Below the pieces are notes generated by a model that ran no database searches, was not told the DNA's origin, and saw only the letters and a list, made by a program, of their open reading frames with translations. From the NCBI RefSeq assembly GCF_000815105.2, contig NZ_CP010310.2, positions 4,774,001 to 4,838,000 on the forward strand: a stretch of DNA of 64,000 nucleotides. Reading direction: 5' to 3'. This document shows positions 1-9,228 of this stretch, piece after piece. Source of the DNA: Pandoraea pulmonicola. Its GTDB lineage: Bacteria; Pseudomonadota; Gammaproteobacteria; Burkholderiales; Burkholderiaceae. Position 1 is the first letter of the stretch. Every line of letters begins with the position of its first letter. A program made the position numbers and the translations under genes.

Positions 1-1
1 C

Positions 2-340
2 AACGCGAACGCGGCCACGATCAAGATCGACGGCCATACCGACCTCGCGCGCGAAACGCAGGATCTGAACGTGCTGGTGCTGCCGAAGATCAACGCGGCG
101 TCGGCCTCGCTCGCGTGGGCGATCATCAACCCGGCGCTGGGCATCGGCTCCTTCTTCGCGCAACTGGCGCTGGGCGATCAGCTCTCGCGCACGCTCTCGA
201 GCCAGTATCACGTGACCGGTTCCTGGGACAATCCGGTCATCGGACAGGGAGGCGGCAATAAGAGTAAGATCGAAGCAACGCCGGAAACCCGGCCGGAGAC
301 GCAAGACCGTATGCAATCGCTTGGCATGCGCGGCAACTGA
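2..340 (+). CDS. yhdP: YhdP family protein, C-terminal fragment
   Basis: The window opens inside an open frame that ends at 340, so only about 112 C-terminal residues are present. The segment reads like the last part of an AsmA-like/YhdP protein: an amphipathic stretch with LNVLVLPKINAASASLAWAI, then a small hydrophobic segment and a short disordered tail. YhdP is a large inner-membrane-anchored periplasmic protein implicated in lipid transport to the outer membrane in enterobacteria. The neighbouring tldD, also found beside yhdP in Escherichia coli, supports the call. The N-terminus lies outside the window. Confidence 0.75.
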   Translation, partial: NANAATIKIDGHTDLARETQDLNVLVLPKINAASASLAWAIINPALGIGSFFAQLALGDQLSRTLSSQYHVTGSWDNPVIGQGGGNKSKIEATPETRPETQDRMQSLGMRGN

Positions 341-463
341 GCGCCTTTTCCGCATTCGCGCCAGGGCGCGGCCTCATTGCCTGGTCGCTCTGGTGCCTTG
401 TTGCCCCGCCCTTTGTTGCTCCAATCCTCGAAATCAGCCCAGAACAGCCCGATTGGCCCAGAC

Positions 464-1312
464 ATGACGAGTTCCAATACCCAGGGTACGCAGTCCACCA
501 CCACGCCCGCTCGCGTGGCCGCCGTGCAGATGGTGAGCGCGCCCGACGTCGGGCGCAATCTGACCGAGGCGGCTCGCCTGATCGCCGAGGCGGCCGACGC
601 CGGTGCACGGCTGGTGCTGCTGCCCGAGTACTTCTGCTACATGGGCCAGCGCGACACGGACAAGCTCGCCCTGCGTGAAACGCCGGGCCATGGGCCGATT
701 CAGGACTTCCTGTCGCAAACGGCCCGCCGCCACGGCGTCTGGCTCATCGGCGGCACGCTACCGCTGGCGGCGCCCGAACCGGAGCGCGTGCTCAACACGA
801 CGCTTGTGTTCGGCCCGGACGGCGCACCGGCGGCCCGCTACGACAAGATCCACCTGTTCAACTTCGTCAAGGGCGAGGAGGCCTACGACGAGGCCCGCAC
901 CATCCGCCCGGGCGACGCGGTACAGACGTTTGATGCGCCCTTCGGCCGCGTCGGCCTGTCGGTGTGCTACGACCTGCGGTTTCCCGAGTTGTACCGCGCC
1001 ATGGGCGACTGTACGCTCATGGTCGTACCGGCCGCCTTCACCTACACCACGGGCCGTGCGCACTGGGAACTGCTGCTGCGCGCGCGAGCCGTCGAGAACC
1101 AGTGTTACGTGCTGGCGTCCGCGCAGGGCGGCCAACACGAGAACGGACGACGCACCTGGGGGCATTCTATGCTGATCGATCCATGGGGCGACATCGTCGC
1201 CCAGCGTGAAGCGGAAGGCGCCGGCGTGGTCGTCGGCGACATCGATCCCGAGCGGCTGGCAAGCGTGCGTCTGAGCCTGCCAGCCTGGCGGCACCGCGTG
1301 CTGCAAGGTTGA
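464..1312 (+). CDS. Carbon-nitrogen hydrolase (nitrilase superfamily)
   Basis: A 282-residue member of the nitrilase/omega-amidase superfamily, cytosolic, hydrolysing a C-N bond of a small amide. The expected Glu-Lys-Cys triad is visible: E55 in LVLLPEYF, K128 in YDKIHLFNF and C168 in SVCYDLRFPELY. Length fits the Nit1/YbeM-type branch, which in other organisms repairs deaminated glutathione; that substrate is inferred, not shown. I chose the ATG at 464 because the residues of the longer frame (from 377) look like non-coding read-through. The gene lies between yhdP and tldD in the same direction, a common order in this family of bacteria. Confidence 0.85.
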   Translation: MTSSNTQGTQSTTTPARVAAVQMVSAPDVGRNLTEAARLIAEAADAGARLVLLPEYFCYMGQRDTDKLALRETPGHGPIQDFLSQTARRHGVWLIGGTLPLAAPEPERVLNTTLVFGPDGAPAARYDKIHLFNFVKGEEAYDEARTIRPGDAVQTFDAPFGRVGLSVCYDLRFPELYRAMGDCTLMVVPAAFTYTTGRAHWELLLRARAVENQCYVLASAQGGQHENGRRTWGHSMLIDPWGDIVAQREAEGAGVVVGDIDPERLASVRLSLPAWRHRVLQG

Positions 1313-1388
1313 TTTTCCGGCTTTCGCCCCCATCTTGCCCTCACGTTCGCTGCAATCTACCGAATACATTTCCTTGGCCTGACACCGC

Positions 1389-2849
1389 ATGAAAATCATC
1401 GATACCGGCATCCAGAACCTGGCGACCGCGCGCGAGCTCCTGCTCACCCCGTACGGCCTCGACGAAAGCCACCTGCAACGCGCGCTCGGCGACATCTTCA
1501 CGCACCGTGTGGACTACGCCGACCTGTACTTCCAGTACACGCGCAGCGAAGCCTGGAGTCTCGAGGAAGGCATCGTCAAATCGGGATCGTTCTCGATCGA
1601 TCAGGGCGTCGGCGTGCGCGCCATCGTGGGCGACCGCACCGCGTTCGCCTACTCCGACGACATCTCGGAAGTCGCGCTCAAGGACGCGGCCGCCGCCACG
1701 CGCAGCATTGCCTCGGCAGGACGCGGGCGCGTGAAGGTCGGCAGCAAGCTCTCCAACGCGAGTGGCCACGGACTGTACCTGCCCGCCGATCCGCTCGCCT
1801 CGCTCGATGCCAACGGCAAGGTCGCACTGCTCGAACGCGTGGAGAAGCTCGCCCGCGCCCGCGATCCACGCGTGTCGCAGGTGATGGCGGGGCTGGCCGG
1901 CGAGTACGACGTGGTGCTGGTCGCGCGCAGCGACGGTGTGATCGCGGCCGACGTCCGTCCGCTTGTGCGCGTGTCGGTCACGGTCATCGTCGAATCCAAC
2001 GGACGCCGCGAGATCGGCAACAGCGGCGGCGGTGCGCGCCTCGATTACGGCTACTTCACGGATGAACTGCTCGAAAAGTACGTCAAGGAAGCGGTCGACG
2101 GCGCCATCGTCAAGCTCGATGCACGCCCGGCGCCGGCCGGCGCCATGACGGTCGTGCTCGGCCCGGGCTGGCCCGGCGTGCTGCTGCACGAAGCGGTCGG
2201 CCACGGTCTGGAAGGCGACTTCAACCGCAAGGGCTCGTCCGCCTTCTCGGGACGCCTCGGTGAGCGCGTGGCGGCCAAGGGCGTCACCGTGGTCGACGAC
2301 GGCACGCTGTCGAATCGCCGCGGCTCGCTCAACATCGACGACGAGGGCAACCCGACGCAGTGCACCACCCTGATCGAGGACGGGATTCTGAAGGGCTACA
2401 TGCAGGACAGCCTGAACGCGCGCCTGATGAAGATGCCGGTCACGGGCAACGGCCGCCGCGAGTCGTACGCCGCATTGCCGATGCCGCGCATGACGAACAC
2501 GTACATGCTCGGCGGCGACAAGGACCCGGAGGAGATCATCAAGTCGGTCAAACGCGGTCTGTACGCCGTGAACTTCGGCGGCGGCCAGGTCGACATCACC
2601 AACGGCAAGTTCGTCTTCTCGATGTCCGAGGCGTACATGATCGAGGACGGCAAGATCACCTATCCGGTCAAGGGCGCCACGCTCATCGGCAACGGTCCGG
2701 AATCGCTCAAGGACGTGACGATGATCGGCAACGACATGTCGCTCGACTCAGGCGTGGGCGTGTGCGGCAAGGAAGGACAGAGCGTGCCCGTCGGTGTGGG
2801 GCAGCCGACGCTGCGCATGGAGAACATGACGGTTGGCGGCACCGCCTGA
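1389..2849 (+). CDS. tldD: Metalloprotease TldD
   Basis: A full-length (486 residue) TldD of the TldD/PmbA (U62) peptidase family, a cytosolic zinc protease that works with TldE/PmbA in maturing small peptides and in CcdA antitoxin turnover in E. coli. The zinc motif HExxxH is seen as [11 protein letters not shown] with H267, E268 and H272. The start ATG follows a 76-base gap after the hydrolase gene. The partner pmbA is not in this window, as is usual, because the two genes are generally unlinked. A clear intrinsic terminator follows at 2905-2928. Confidence 0.95.
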   Translation: MKIIDTGIQNLATARELLLTPYGLDESHLQRALGDIFTHRVDYADLYFQYTRSEAWSLEEGIVKSGSFSIDQGVGVRAIVGDRTAFAYSDDISEVALKDAAAATRSIASAGRGRVKVGSKLSNASGHGLYLPADPLASLDANGKVALLERVEKLARARDPRVSQVMAGLAGEYDVVLVARSDGVIAADVRPLVRVSVTVIVESNGRREIGNSGGGARLDYGYFTDELLEKYVKEAVDGAIVKLDARPAPAGAMTVVLGPGWPGVLLHEAVGHGLEGDFNRKGSSAFSGRLGERVAAKGVTVVDDGTLSNRRGSLNIDDEGNPTQCTTLIEDGILKGYMQDSLNARLMKMPVTGNGRRESYAALPMPRMTNTYMLGGDKDPEEIIKSVKRGLYAVNFGGGQVDITNGKFVFSMSEAYMIEDGKITYPVKGATLIGNGPESLKDVTMIGNDMSLDSGVGVCGKEGQSVPVGVGQPTLRMENMTVGGTA

Positions 2850-2904
2850 GCTCAGGCTCGCGCCGTTTGGCGCGACGCAAAAAAATGCGTGAAGCTTAGC
2901 AAAG

Positions 2905-2928
2905 CGCCCGGGTCAAACCGGGCGTTTT
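2905..2928 (+). terminator. Intrinsic terminator after tldD
   Basis: A 7-bp GC-rich stem (2905-2911 with 2918-2924, CGCCCGG/CCGGGCG) with a 6-base loop is followed by TTTT. It sits 55 bases after the tldD stop and separates tldD from the aroG leader. Confidence 0.8.
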
Positions 2929-3025
2929 CGCGCGTCTTACGAAAAACATGATTTGTCACCGCAGATTTGATTTTAAATCTGCGGCATTTTCGCGCGTTTC
3001 CCGGTGCTTTAGCGTTTCGACGCGG

Positions 3026-3054
3026 TTGCAGCGTCATACGATTAGGCGTATAAA
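3026..3054 (+). promoter_or_regulatory. Predicted sigma-70 promoter of the aroG leader
   Basis: TTGCAG at 3026-3031 and TATAAA at 3049-3054 are spaced by exactly 17 bases, close to the sigma-70 consensus. The predicted transcript would begin near 3061, about 45 bases before the leader peptide and about 230 bases before aroG. Confidence 0.7.
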
Positions 3055-3105
3055 GTCGTTTCTGTGCACGGCGCAAGCCTGCGATGCAACACCCAAGACA
3101 CGCCC

Positions 3106-3186
3106 ATGACCGCCAACAAGTTTTACTTTTACTTTTTTGCGAATCTCACACCGCAGGCGGATGGAGAGGGGTACTTGCAGCAGTAA
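3106..3186 (+). CDS. Phe/Tyr-rich leader peptide of aroG
   Basis: A 26-codon ORF whose residues 6-11 are FYFYFF, with another Tyr at position 23, ending at TAA 3184-3186. It is followed by a strong Rho-independent hairpin at 3205-3238 and then aroG. A run of Phe and Tyr codons in front of the gene for the first enzyme of aromatic amino acid synthesis is the classic layout of ribosome-mediated attenuation: when charged tRNA-Phe or tRNA-Tyr is scarce the ribosome stalls and the terminator does not form. I see no strong ribosome binding site in front of it. The peptide itself is not expected to have a function. Confidence 0.8.
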   Translation: MTANKFYFYFFANLTPQADGEGYLQQ

Positions 3187-3204
3187 GCAACGAAACGAAT
3201 CCTG

Positions 3205-3238
3205 AAAAACCGCCAGCGAGTCTGGCGGTTTTTTTTTT
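3205..3238 (+). terminator. Attenuator terminator upstream of aroG
   Basis: Stem CCGCCAG (3210-3216) pairs with CTGGCGG (3222-3228), extended by A5/T5 pairing and followed by an uninterrupted ten-T run (3229-3238). GGCGG at 3156-3160, inside the leader ORF, could pair with CCGCC of the left arm and act as antiterminator; that pairing is a proposal from sequence only. Location between a Phe/Tyr leader and aroG supports an attenuator rather than an ordinary terminator. Confidence 0.85.
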
Positions 3239-3292
3239 GACCCGCATCCCGAGAAACGAACCGCAGTGAGCACTGCCCAGGAGAAAACAACC

Positions 3293-4366
3293 ATGCCTCC
3301 CCACAACACCGATGACGTCCGCATTCGCGAGCTCAAGGAACTGACGCCGCCGGCGCATCTGATTCGCGAATACCCCTGCTCCGAAAAGAGCGCGGACCTC
3401 ATCCATCGCTCGCGCGGCGCCATTCACCGCGTGCTGCATGGCATGGAAGACCGTCTTGTCGTGATCATTGGCCCGTGCTCGATTCACGATCCGAAAGCCG
3501 CGCTGGAATACGCCGCACGTCTGGTCGAGCAGCGCGAACGCCTGAAGGGCGAGCTCGAGATCGTGATGCGCGTGTACTTCGAAAAACCGCGCACGACGGT
3601 CGGCTGGAAAGGGCTGATCAACGATCCGCACATGGACAACAGCTTCAAGATCAACGACGGCTTGCGTCTCGCGCGCGACCTGCTCGCGCAGATCAACGAG
3701 CTGGGCTTGCCCGCCGGCACCGAATACCTCGACATGATCAGCCCGCAATACATCGCCGATCTCGTGTCGTGGGGCGCCATCGGCGCGCGCACCACCGAAT
3801 CGCAGGTGCACCGCGAGCTGGCGTCGGGACTGTCGTGCCCGGTCGGTTTCAAGAACGGCACCGACGGTAACGTGAAGATCGCCGTGGACGCGATCAAGGC
3901 CGCCTCGCAGCCGCACCATTTCCTGTCGGTCACCAAGGGCGGCCACTCGGCCATCGTGTCGACCGCGGGCAATGAGGACTGCCACCTGATCCTGCGCGGC
4001 GGCAAGGCGCCGAATTACGACGCCGCGAGCGTGCAGAGCGCCTGCGAAGACATCGCCAAGTCGGGACTGGCCGCGCGCGTGATGATCGACGCCTCGCATG
4101 CCAACAGCCAGAAGAAGCACGAGAACCAGATCCCGGTGTGCGAGGACATCGCGCGCCAGATCGCCGGCGGCGACGACCGCATCATCGGCGTGATGGTCGA
4201 ATCCCACCTCGTGGCCGGCCGCCAGGATCATGTGCCGGGTCAGCCGCTCACCTACGGGCAGAGCATCACCGACGCGTGCATCAACTGGGAGGACAGCCTG
4301 AAGGTGCTCGACACGCTGGCCGAAGCCGTGCGAGCGCGCCGTCTGGCACGCGGCGCGGGCAACTGA
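3293..4366 (+). CDS. aroG: 3-deoxy-7-phosphoheptulonate (DAHP) synthase, class I
   Basis: Catalyses condensation of phosphoenolpyruvate and erythrose 4-phosphate to DAHP, the entry step of the shikimate pathway. The 357-residue product matches the AroF/G/H family in length and has the motifs GPCSIHDPKAALEYA and YFEKPRTTVGWKGLINDP, with the later SHLVAGRQD segment. I chose ATG 3293 because AGGAG lies about 10 bases upstream; a GTG at 3266 would add nine residues without a better site. Transcription is likely controlled by the attenuator at 3106-3238, whose Phe/Tyr codons suggest this is a Phe- and/or Tyr-responsive isozyme. Confidence 0.95.
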   Translation: MPPHNTDDVRIRELKELTPPAHLIREYPCSEKSADLIHRSRGAIHRVLHGMEDRLVVIIGPCSIHDPKAALEYAARLVEQRERLKGELEIVMRVYFEKPRTTVGWKGLINDPHMDNSFKINDGLRLARDLLAQINELGLPAGTEYLDMISPQYIADLVSWGAIGARTTESQVHRELASGLSCPVGFKNGTDGNVKIAVDAIKAASQPHHFLSVTKGGHSAIVSTAGNEDCHLILRGGKAPNYDAASVQSACEDIAKSGLAARVMIDASHANSQKKHENQIPVCEDIARQIAGGDDRIIGVMVESHLVAGRQDHVPGQPLTYGQSITDACINWEDSLKVLDTLAEAVRARRLARGAGN

Positions 4367-4446
4367 ACGGACGGACGAACGGACGAAATGATCGTGTCCT
4401 GCGGACGCGCGACACTCGCCCGTCCGCAGTCAGTCAGCGCGCCGGA

Positions 4447-5028
4447 TCAGTCCGCCGCGCTTTCGCCCGTTGCGTCCGTTGCGCCCCGGGCGCGCTGCCA
4501 CAGCACATCCGTGCCGCCGCCCGCGCGGTTGAGCACCCGGGCGAGCACGAACATCAGGTCGGACAAACGGTTGATGTACTGACGCGGGGCGGGTCCCACC
4601 GTCTCCTCGGCACCGAGAGCCACCATGGCCCGCTCGGCCCGACGCGCCACGGTGCGCACCACGTGCGCGAGCGCCGCCGCACGGGTGCCGCCCGGCAGGA
4701 TGAACTCCTTCAGAGGTGGTAGATCGGTGTTCAGGCGCGCCAGCCAGTCGTCGAGCTTGGCCACTTGCGCGTCGCCGAGGAGCGTGTGGCGCGGCATGCT
4801 CAGCTCGCCGCCGAGATCGAACAGATCGTGCTGGATATCCAGCAGCAGCGCGCGGATGTCTTCCGGCAGCGCTTCGCACAGCAACACGCCGATATGCGAG
4901 TTCGTTTCGTCGATCTCGCCGATGGCGACGATGCGCGGGCTGAATTTGTCCACGCGTGCGCCATCTCCCAGGCCGGTCTTGCCACCGTCACCCGTGCGCG
5001 TGACGATCTTGCTCAAACGATTACCCAT
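4447..5028 (-). CDS. ATP:cob(I)alamin adenosyltransferase, PduO type
   Basis: A 193-residue PduO/MMAB-type corrinoid adenosyltransferase that transfers the 5'-deoxyadenosyl group of ATP to cob(I)alamin. The N-terminal ATP-binding motif TRTGDGGKTGLGDG and the middle segment IGEIDETNSHIGVLL are diagnostic. It faces aroG tail to tail; 80 bases lie between the stops. It stands alone here, so it probably supplies adenosylcobalamin to enzymes encoded elsewhere. The start ATG at 5028 directly begins the conserved N-terminus. Confidence 0.93.
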   Translation of the reverse strand: MGNRLSKIVTRTGDGGKTGLGDGARVDKFSPRIVAIGEIDETNSHIGVLLCEALPEDIRALLLDIQHDLFDLGGELSMPRHTLLGDAQVAKLDDWLARLNTDLPPLKEFILPGGTRAAALAHVVRTVARRAERAMVALGAEETVGPAPRQYINRLSDLMFVLARVLNRAGGGTDVLWQRARGATDATGESAAD

Positions 5029-5347
5029 CTTCTGACACCTACCCCTTGCGGCATATGCGGCTCGCCGGCGCCCGATGCTGGCCGCCGGACGGCTTGCCTT
5101 CCTTGATTGAAATTGACCGCCTCACCCCCGGTTGCCTGTTTTTCGGGCAATTCCGATGGCGCGCTTGCGCGGCAAGTCCGTATGATATGACGCAAAGGGT
5201 GTGGAAAAACGCCGTCACGGCGTAAAATCCCCGCTCATGAGGTGTCAGGACGTGCGCCATTCGCGTGTCCGAGATCCCGCCCGATACGAAGCGAAGCGCG
5301 CCGCCGCCCGGCGGTGCTGGCCGCCCGGAGACCCGAAGGAGAAAGCC
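5029..5347. other. Intergenic region between divergent genes
   Basis: About 320 bases between the adenosyltransferase and the FAD dehydrogenase genes. A TATGAT hexamer (5181-5186) could be a -10 element for the rightward gene but no matching -35 was found. AAGGAG at 5336-5341 is the ribosome binding site for the GTG at 5348. No RNA gene or ORF is convincing. Confidence 0.4.
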
Positions 5348-6769
5348 GTGAATCACCCCCATCTGCCGTTCGCTGCGAAGCGTCCGTTCCCCGACGCGCT
5401 GCTGAGCGAGTTGCAAGCCCTGCTGGGCGAGCGCGTGAGCACCAAGGACGCGCTGCGCGAACACCACGGCCGTGACGAGTCTCCGTTCGATCCCATGCTT
5501 CCCGATGCGGTCGCGTTCGCGCACAGCACCGATGAGGTGTCGCAGATCGTCAAACTATGCGCGAAGTACGACGTGCCCATCATTCCGTACGGCGCCGGTT
5601 CCTCGCTCGAGGGGCATCTGCTCGCCGTCGAGGGCGGACTGTCGCTCGACCTCTCCGAAATGAACCAGGTCGTCTCGATCAATGCGGAAGACCTGACCGT
5701 CACCGTGCAGCCGGGCATCTCGCGCAAGGCGCTCAACGAAGCGCTGCGCGACACCGGGCTGTTCTTCCCGATCGACCCGGGTGCGGACGCGAGCGTTGGC
5801 GGCATGTGCGCCACGCGCGCGTCGGGCACCAATGCCGTGCGCTACGGCACGATGCGCGAGAACGTGCTCGCGCTGAGCGTCGTGCTCGCGGATGGCCGCG
5901 TGATTCACACAGGAACGCGGGCACGCAAGTCCTCGGCCGGTTACGACCTCACCCGTCTGTTCGTCGGCAGCGAGGGCACGCTCGGCATCATCACCGAAGC
6001 GACGGTGCGCCTGTATCCGCAGCCCGAAGCCGTGTCGGCCGCGATCTGTTCGTTCCCGAGCATGACGGATGCCGTGAACTGCGTCATTCAGACGATCCAG
6101 CTCGGCGTGCCGGTGGCGCGCGTGGAGTTCGTCGATGCGCTGGCCGTGCGCGCGATCAACAGGCATTCGAAACTCGAACTGCCCGAAACGCAGACGCTGT
6201 TCTTCGAATTCCACGGTAGCGATGCCGGCGTGAAGGAACAGGCGGAGACGGTCGAAGAACTCGCCAAGGAAAACGGCGGCACCGGCTTCGAATGGGCCAC
6301 CCGCACCGAGGACCGCAACCGGCTGTGGAGCGCGCGTCACAGCGCGTACTTCGCGATGCTGCAGCTCAAACCGGGCTGCCGCGCGGTGACCACCGACGTG
6401 TGCGTGCCGATTTCGCGCCTGGCCGAGTGCGTCGGCGAGACCGAGGAGGATCTGCGTGCATCGAGCCTGCCGTGCCCGATCGTGGGTCATGTGGGCGACG
6501 GCAACTTCCACGTGGCCATCCTGATCGATCCGGACAAGCCCGAAGAGATCGAGGAAGCCGAGCATCTCAACCAACGCATCGTCGAGCGGGCGATTCGCAT
6601 GGGCGGCACTTGCACTGGCGAGCACGGCGTGGGCCTGCACAAGATGGGCTTCCTCGTGACCGAGCACGGCGAGGACGCCATCGACGTGATGCGATCGATC
6701 AAGACATCGCTCGATCCGCGCAACCTGCTCAATCCGGGCAAGATTTTCCGGTTGCGCTCGGCGGGCTAA
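5348..6769 (+). CDS. FAD-binding D-2-hydroxyacid (D-lactate type) dehydrogenase
   Basis: A 473-residue flavoprotein of the vanillyl-alcohol-oxidase fold (FAD_binding_4 then FAD-oxidase C-terminal domain), closest in style to LDHD/D-lactate dehydrogenase (cytochrome). The FAD pyrophosphate loop reads IPYGAGSSLEGH, the C-terminal active-site part reads HVGDGNFHVAILID and CTGEHGVGLHKM. It oxidises a D-2-hydroxyacid and passes electrons to the respiratory chain. I take the GTG at 5348, preceded by a good AAGGAG, instead of the longer frame. It is followed after 7 bases by glcD, so both probably form one operon for hydroxyacid oxidation. Confidence 0.88.
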   Translation: MNHPHLPFAAKRPFPDALLSELQALLGERVSTKDALREHHGRDESPFDPMLPDAVAFAHSTDEVSQIVKLCAKYDVPIIPYGAGSSLEGHLLAVEGGLSLDLSEMNQVVSINAEDLTVTVQPGISRKALNEALRDTGLFFPIDPGADASVGGMCATRASGTNAVRYGTMRENVLALSVVLADGRVIHTGTRARKSSAGYDLTRLFVGSEGTLGIITEATVRLYPQPEAVSAAICSFPSMTDAVNCVIQTIQLGVPVARVEFVDALAVRAINRHSKLELPETQTLFFEFHGSDAGVKEQAETVEELAKENGGTGFEWATRTEDRNRLWSARHSAYFAMLQLKPGCRAVTTDVCVPISRLAECVGETEEDLRASSLPCPIVGHVGDGNFHVAILIDPDKPEEIEEAEHLNQRIVERAIRMGGTCTGEHGVGLHKMGFLVTEHGEDAIDVMRSIKTSLDPRNLLNPGKIFRLRSAG

Positions 6770-6776
6770 CGGCCGC

Positions 6777-8357
6777 ATGAACGCGCCCGTCACCTCGCAA
6801 GGCCCCTCCAGCCCGCTCCAGGCGGGCACGGCTGCGGGCCACGCCGGCCCCGCAACCGGAGCCTCTGTCACGGAAAACGCCGATGCCGCTCGCGCCCTGG
6901 AGGCACGGCAGCGGCAACTGCTCGAGGCCCTCGCGCAGATCCTTCCGCCGCATTGCATTCTGCATCGCCGCGAAGACACCGGGCCGTACGAGTGCGACGG
7001 CCTCGCCGCCTATCGTCGCGTACCGCTGGCGGTCGTGCTGCCCGAGACCGAGTCGCAGGTGCAGCGCATCCTGCAGGCCTGCCATCAATTGGGGATTCCG
7101 GTCGTGCCGCGCGGGGCCGGCACCAGCCTGTCGGGCGGTGCGATGCCGATGGCCGACGGGCTGGTGCTCTCGCTCGCGAAGTTCAAGAAGATCGTCGAGA
7201 TCGATCCCTATGCGCGTACGGCCACGGTGCAGCCCGGCGTTCGCAATCTCGCGATCTCGGATGCCGCCGCGCCTTACGGACTGTATTACGCACCGGATCC
7301 GTCATCGCAGATCGCCTGCACCATCGGCGGCAACATCGCGGAAAATTCCGGCGGGGTGCACTGCCTGAAATACGGCCTCACGGTGCATAACGTGCTGCGC
7401 GTTCGCGCCGTCACGATGTCGGGCGAAGTCATCGAGTTCGGCTCACTCGGCCCCGACGCGCCGGGTCTCGACCTGCTCTCCGTGTTCATCGGCAGCGAAG
7501 GGATGTTTGGCGTGGTGACGGAAATCACGGTCAAACTCGTGCCCAAAGCGCAGACGGCGCAGGTCATCATGGCAAGCTTCGACGATGTGGAGACGGGCGG
7601 CAACGCGGTGGCCGCGATCATCGCCGCCGGCATCATCCCGGCGGGACTGGAGATGATGGACAGGCCCGCCACGCAGGCCGTCGAAGAGTTCGTGCACGCG
7701 GGCTACGATCTCGACGCCGCCGCCATCCTGCTCTGCGAGTCGGACGGCACGCCCGAAGAGGTCGCCGAAGAGATCATGCGCATCTCGCATGTGCTGCGAA
7801 CGTCGGGGGCAACGCGCCTGCAGATTTCCCGCAGCGAAGAGGAACGGCTGCGTTTCTGGTCGGGCCGCAAGAACGCGTTCCCGGCCGCCGGACGCATCTC
7901 GCCGGACTATTACTGCATGGATGGCACGATTCCACGCCGCGCGATTGGGACATTACTCAAACGCATCGAGGGTATGGAACAACAGTACGGATTGCGCTGT
8001 ATTAACGTCTTTCACGCGGGAGACGGCAACATGCATCCGCTCATTCTTTTCAACGGCAACGATCTCGACGAATGGCATCGCGCCGAAGCGTTCGGTTGCG
8101 ACATTCTGGAGGCGTGCGTCGAGCTCGGCGGCACGATCACCGGCGAGCACGGCGTGGGCATCGAGAAGATCAACTCGATGTGCGTGCAGTTCTCGGCCGA
8201 GGAGCGCGATGCGTTCTTCGGTGTGAAGCGCGCCTTCGATCCGGTCGGTCTGCTCAATCCGGACAAGGGTATCCCGACACGGGCGCGCTGCGCCGAGTAC
8301 GGCAAGCTGCACGTGCGCGGCGGTCTGCTGCCCCATCCCGACCTGCCGAGGTTCTGA
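6777..8357 (+). CDS. glcD: Glycolate oxidase FAD subunit GlcD
   Basis: A 526-residue FAD-linked oxidase subunit of the glycolate oxidase complex, which converts glycolate to glyoxylate at the membrane. Visible motifs are VPRGAGTSLSGGAMP (FAD binding), FIGSEGMFGVVTEI, NVFHAGDGNMHPLILF and TITGEHGVGIEKI. About 30 N-terminal residues are Ala/Pro/Gly-rich and precede the conserved domain, so the product is slightly longer than the E. coli GlcD. It is the second gene of a tightly packed rightward operon; the next gene starts one base after its stop. Confidence 0.9.
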   Translation: MNAPVTSQGPSSPLQAGTAAGHAGPATGASVTENADAARALEARQRQLLEALAQILPPHCILHRREDTGPYECDGLAAYRRVPLAVVLPETESQVQRILQACHQLGIPVVPRGAGTSLSGGAMPMADGLVLSLAKFKKIVEIDPYARTATVQPGVRNLAISDAAAPYGLYYAPDPSSQIACTIGGNIAENSGGVHCLKYGLTVHNVLRVRAVTMSGEVIEFGSLGPDAPGLDLLSVFIGSEGMFGVVTEITVKLVPKAQTAQVIMASFDDVETGGNAVAAIIAAGIIPAGLEMMDRPATQAVEEFVHAGYDLDAAAILLCESDGTPEEVAEEIMRISHVLRTSGATRLQISRSEEERLRFWSGRKNAFPAAGRISPDYYCMDGTIPRRAIGTLLKRIEGMEQQYGLRCINVFHAGDGNMHPLILFNGNDLDEWHRAEAFGCDILEACVELGGTITGEHGVGIEKINSMCVQFSAEERDAFFGVKRAFDPVGLLNPDKGIPTRARCAEYGKLHVRGGLLPHPDLPRF

Positions 8358-8358
8358 C

Positions 8359-9228
8359 ATGCGGCCGCTGTCGGAATGGCTGCCGCACGACTGGCGGCAG
8401 CGGCTTTACATCATCATTTTCGAGGCCGACACGCGCGAGGGACGACTGTTCGACATCGCCCTGCTCGTCGCCATCGTCCTGTCGGTGTTCACGGTGATCG
8501 TCTCCAGCGTCCCGGCCGTACAGAACACGGCCGCGCTGCCGATGGCCATTCTCGAATGGTTCTTCACGCTGCTGTTCACACTCGAGTACATTGCCCGCCT
8601 GCTGAGCGCGCACCGGCCGATGCGGTATGCGCTGTCGTTCTACGGCATCATCGACCTGCTCGCCATCCTGCCCACGTATCTCGCGATTCTCGTGCCGGAA
8701 CTGCACGGGCTGATCGACGTGCGGCTGCTGCGCCTGATGCGCGCCTTCCGGATCCTCAAACTCACCGCCTACGTGAACGAAGCCGGGATCCTCAGCATTG
8801 CGCTGTACAACGCACGCCGCAAGATCCTCGTGTTCCTGGGGTTCATCTCGATCATCGTGGTGATTTTCGGCACCCTCATGCACATCATCGAAGGACCCGA
8901 GCACGGCTTCACGAGTATTCCGGTCGGGATCTACTGGGCCATCGTCACGCTCACGACCACCGGCTATGGCGACGTGGTGCCCGTGACCGGGCTGGGCAAG
9001 GCGATCACGGGCTTCGTGATGCTGCTCGGCTACAGCGTGATTGCGATTCCGACCGGCATCATGGGCGCCGAGATCCATTCGGCCATGCGCAAGAAAACGA
9101 TCACCACGCGCACCTGCGTGCAATGCCACACCGAAGGTCACGATCCCGACGCCAGCTACTGCAAGCACTGCGGCAGCGAACTGGGGCCCTATCAATCCGA
9201 CATGCCACCGCCGCCAGAACCGAGCTGA
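8359..9228 (+). CDS. Voltage-gated-type potassium ion channel with C-terminal zinc ribbon
   Basis: A 289-residue six-helix ion transporter. Hydrophobic segments S1-S3 are followed by an Arg-bearing S4 (RLLRLMRAFRILKL), S5, the K+ selectivity filter TTTGYGDVVP and S6. The last ~50 residues contain CxxC (CVQCH) and CxxC (CKHCG) pairs, a predicted zinc ribbon in the cytoplasm that could sense metal or redox state; this is inference. The gene lies between glcD and glcE and its TGA overlaps the glcE ATG, so it is probably cotranscribed with them although no functional link is known to me. Confidence 0.88.
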   Translation: MRPLSEWLPHDWRQRLYIIIFEADTREGRLFDIALLVAIVLSVFTVIVSSVPAVQNTAALPMAILEWFFTLLFTLEYIARLLSAHRPMRYALSFYGIIDLLAILPTYLAILVPELHGLIDVRLLRLMRAFRILKLTAYVNEAGILSIALYNARRKILVFLGFISIIVVIFGTLMHIIEGPEHGFTSIPVGIYWAIVTLTTTGYGDVVPVTGLGKAITGFVMLLGYSVIAIPTGIMGAEIHSAMRKKTITTRTCVQCHTEGHDPDASYCKHCGSELGPYQSDMPPPPEPS

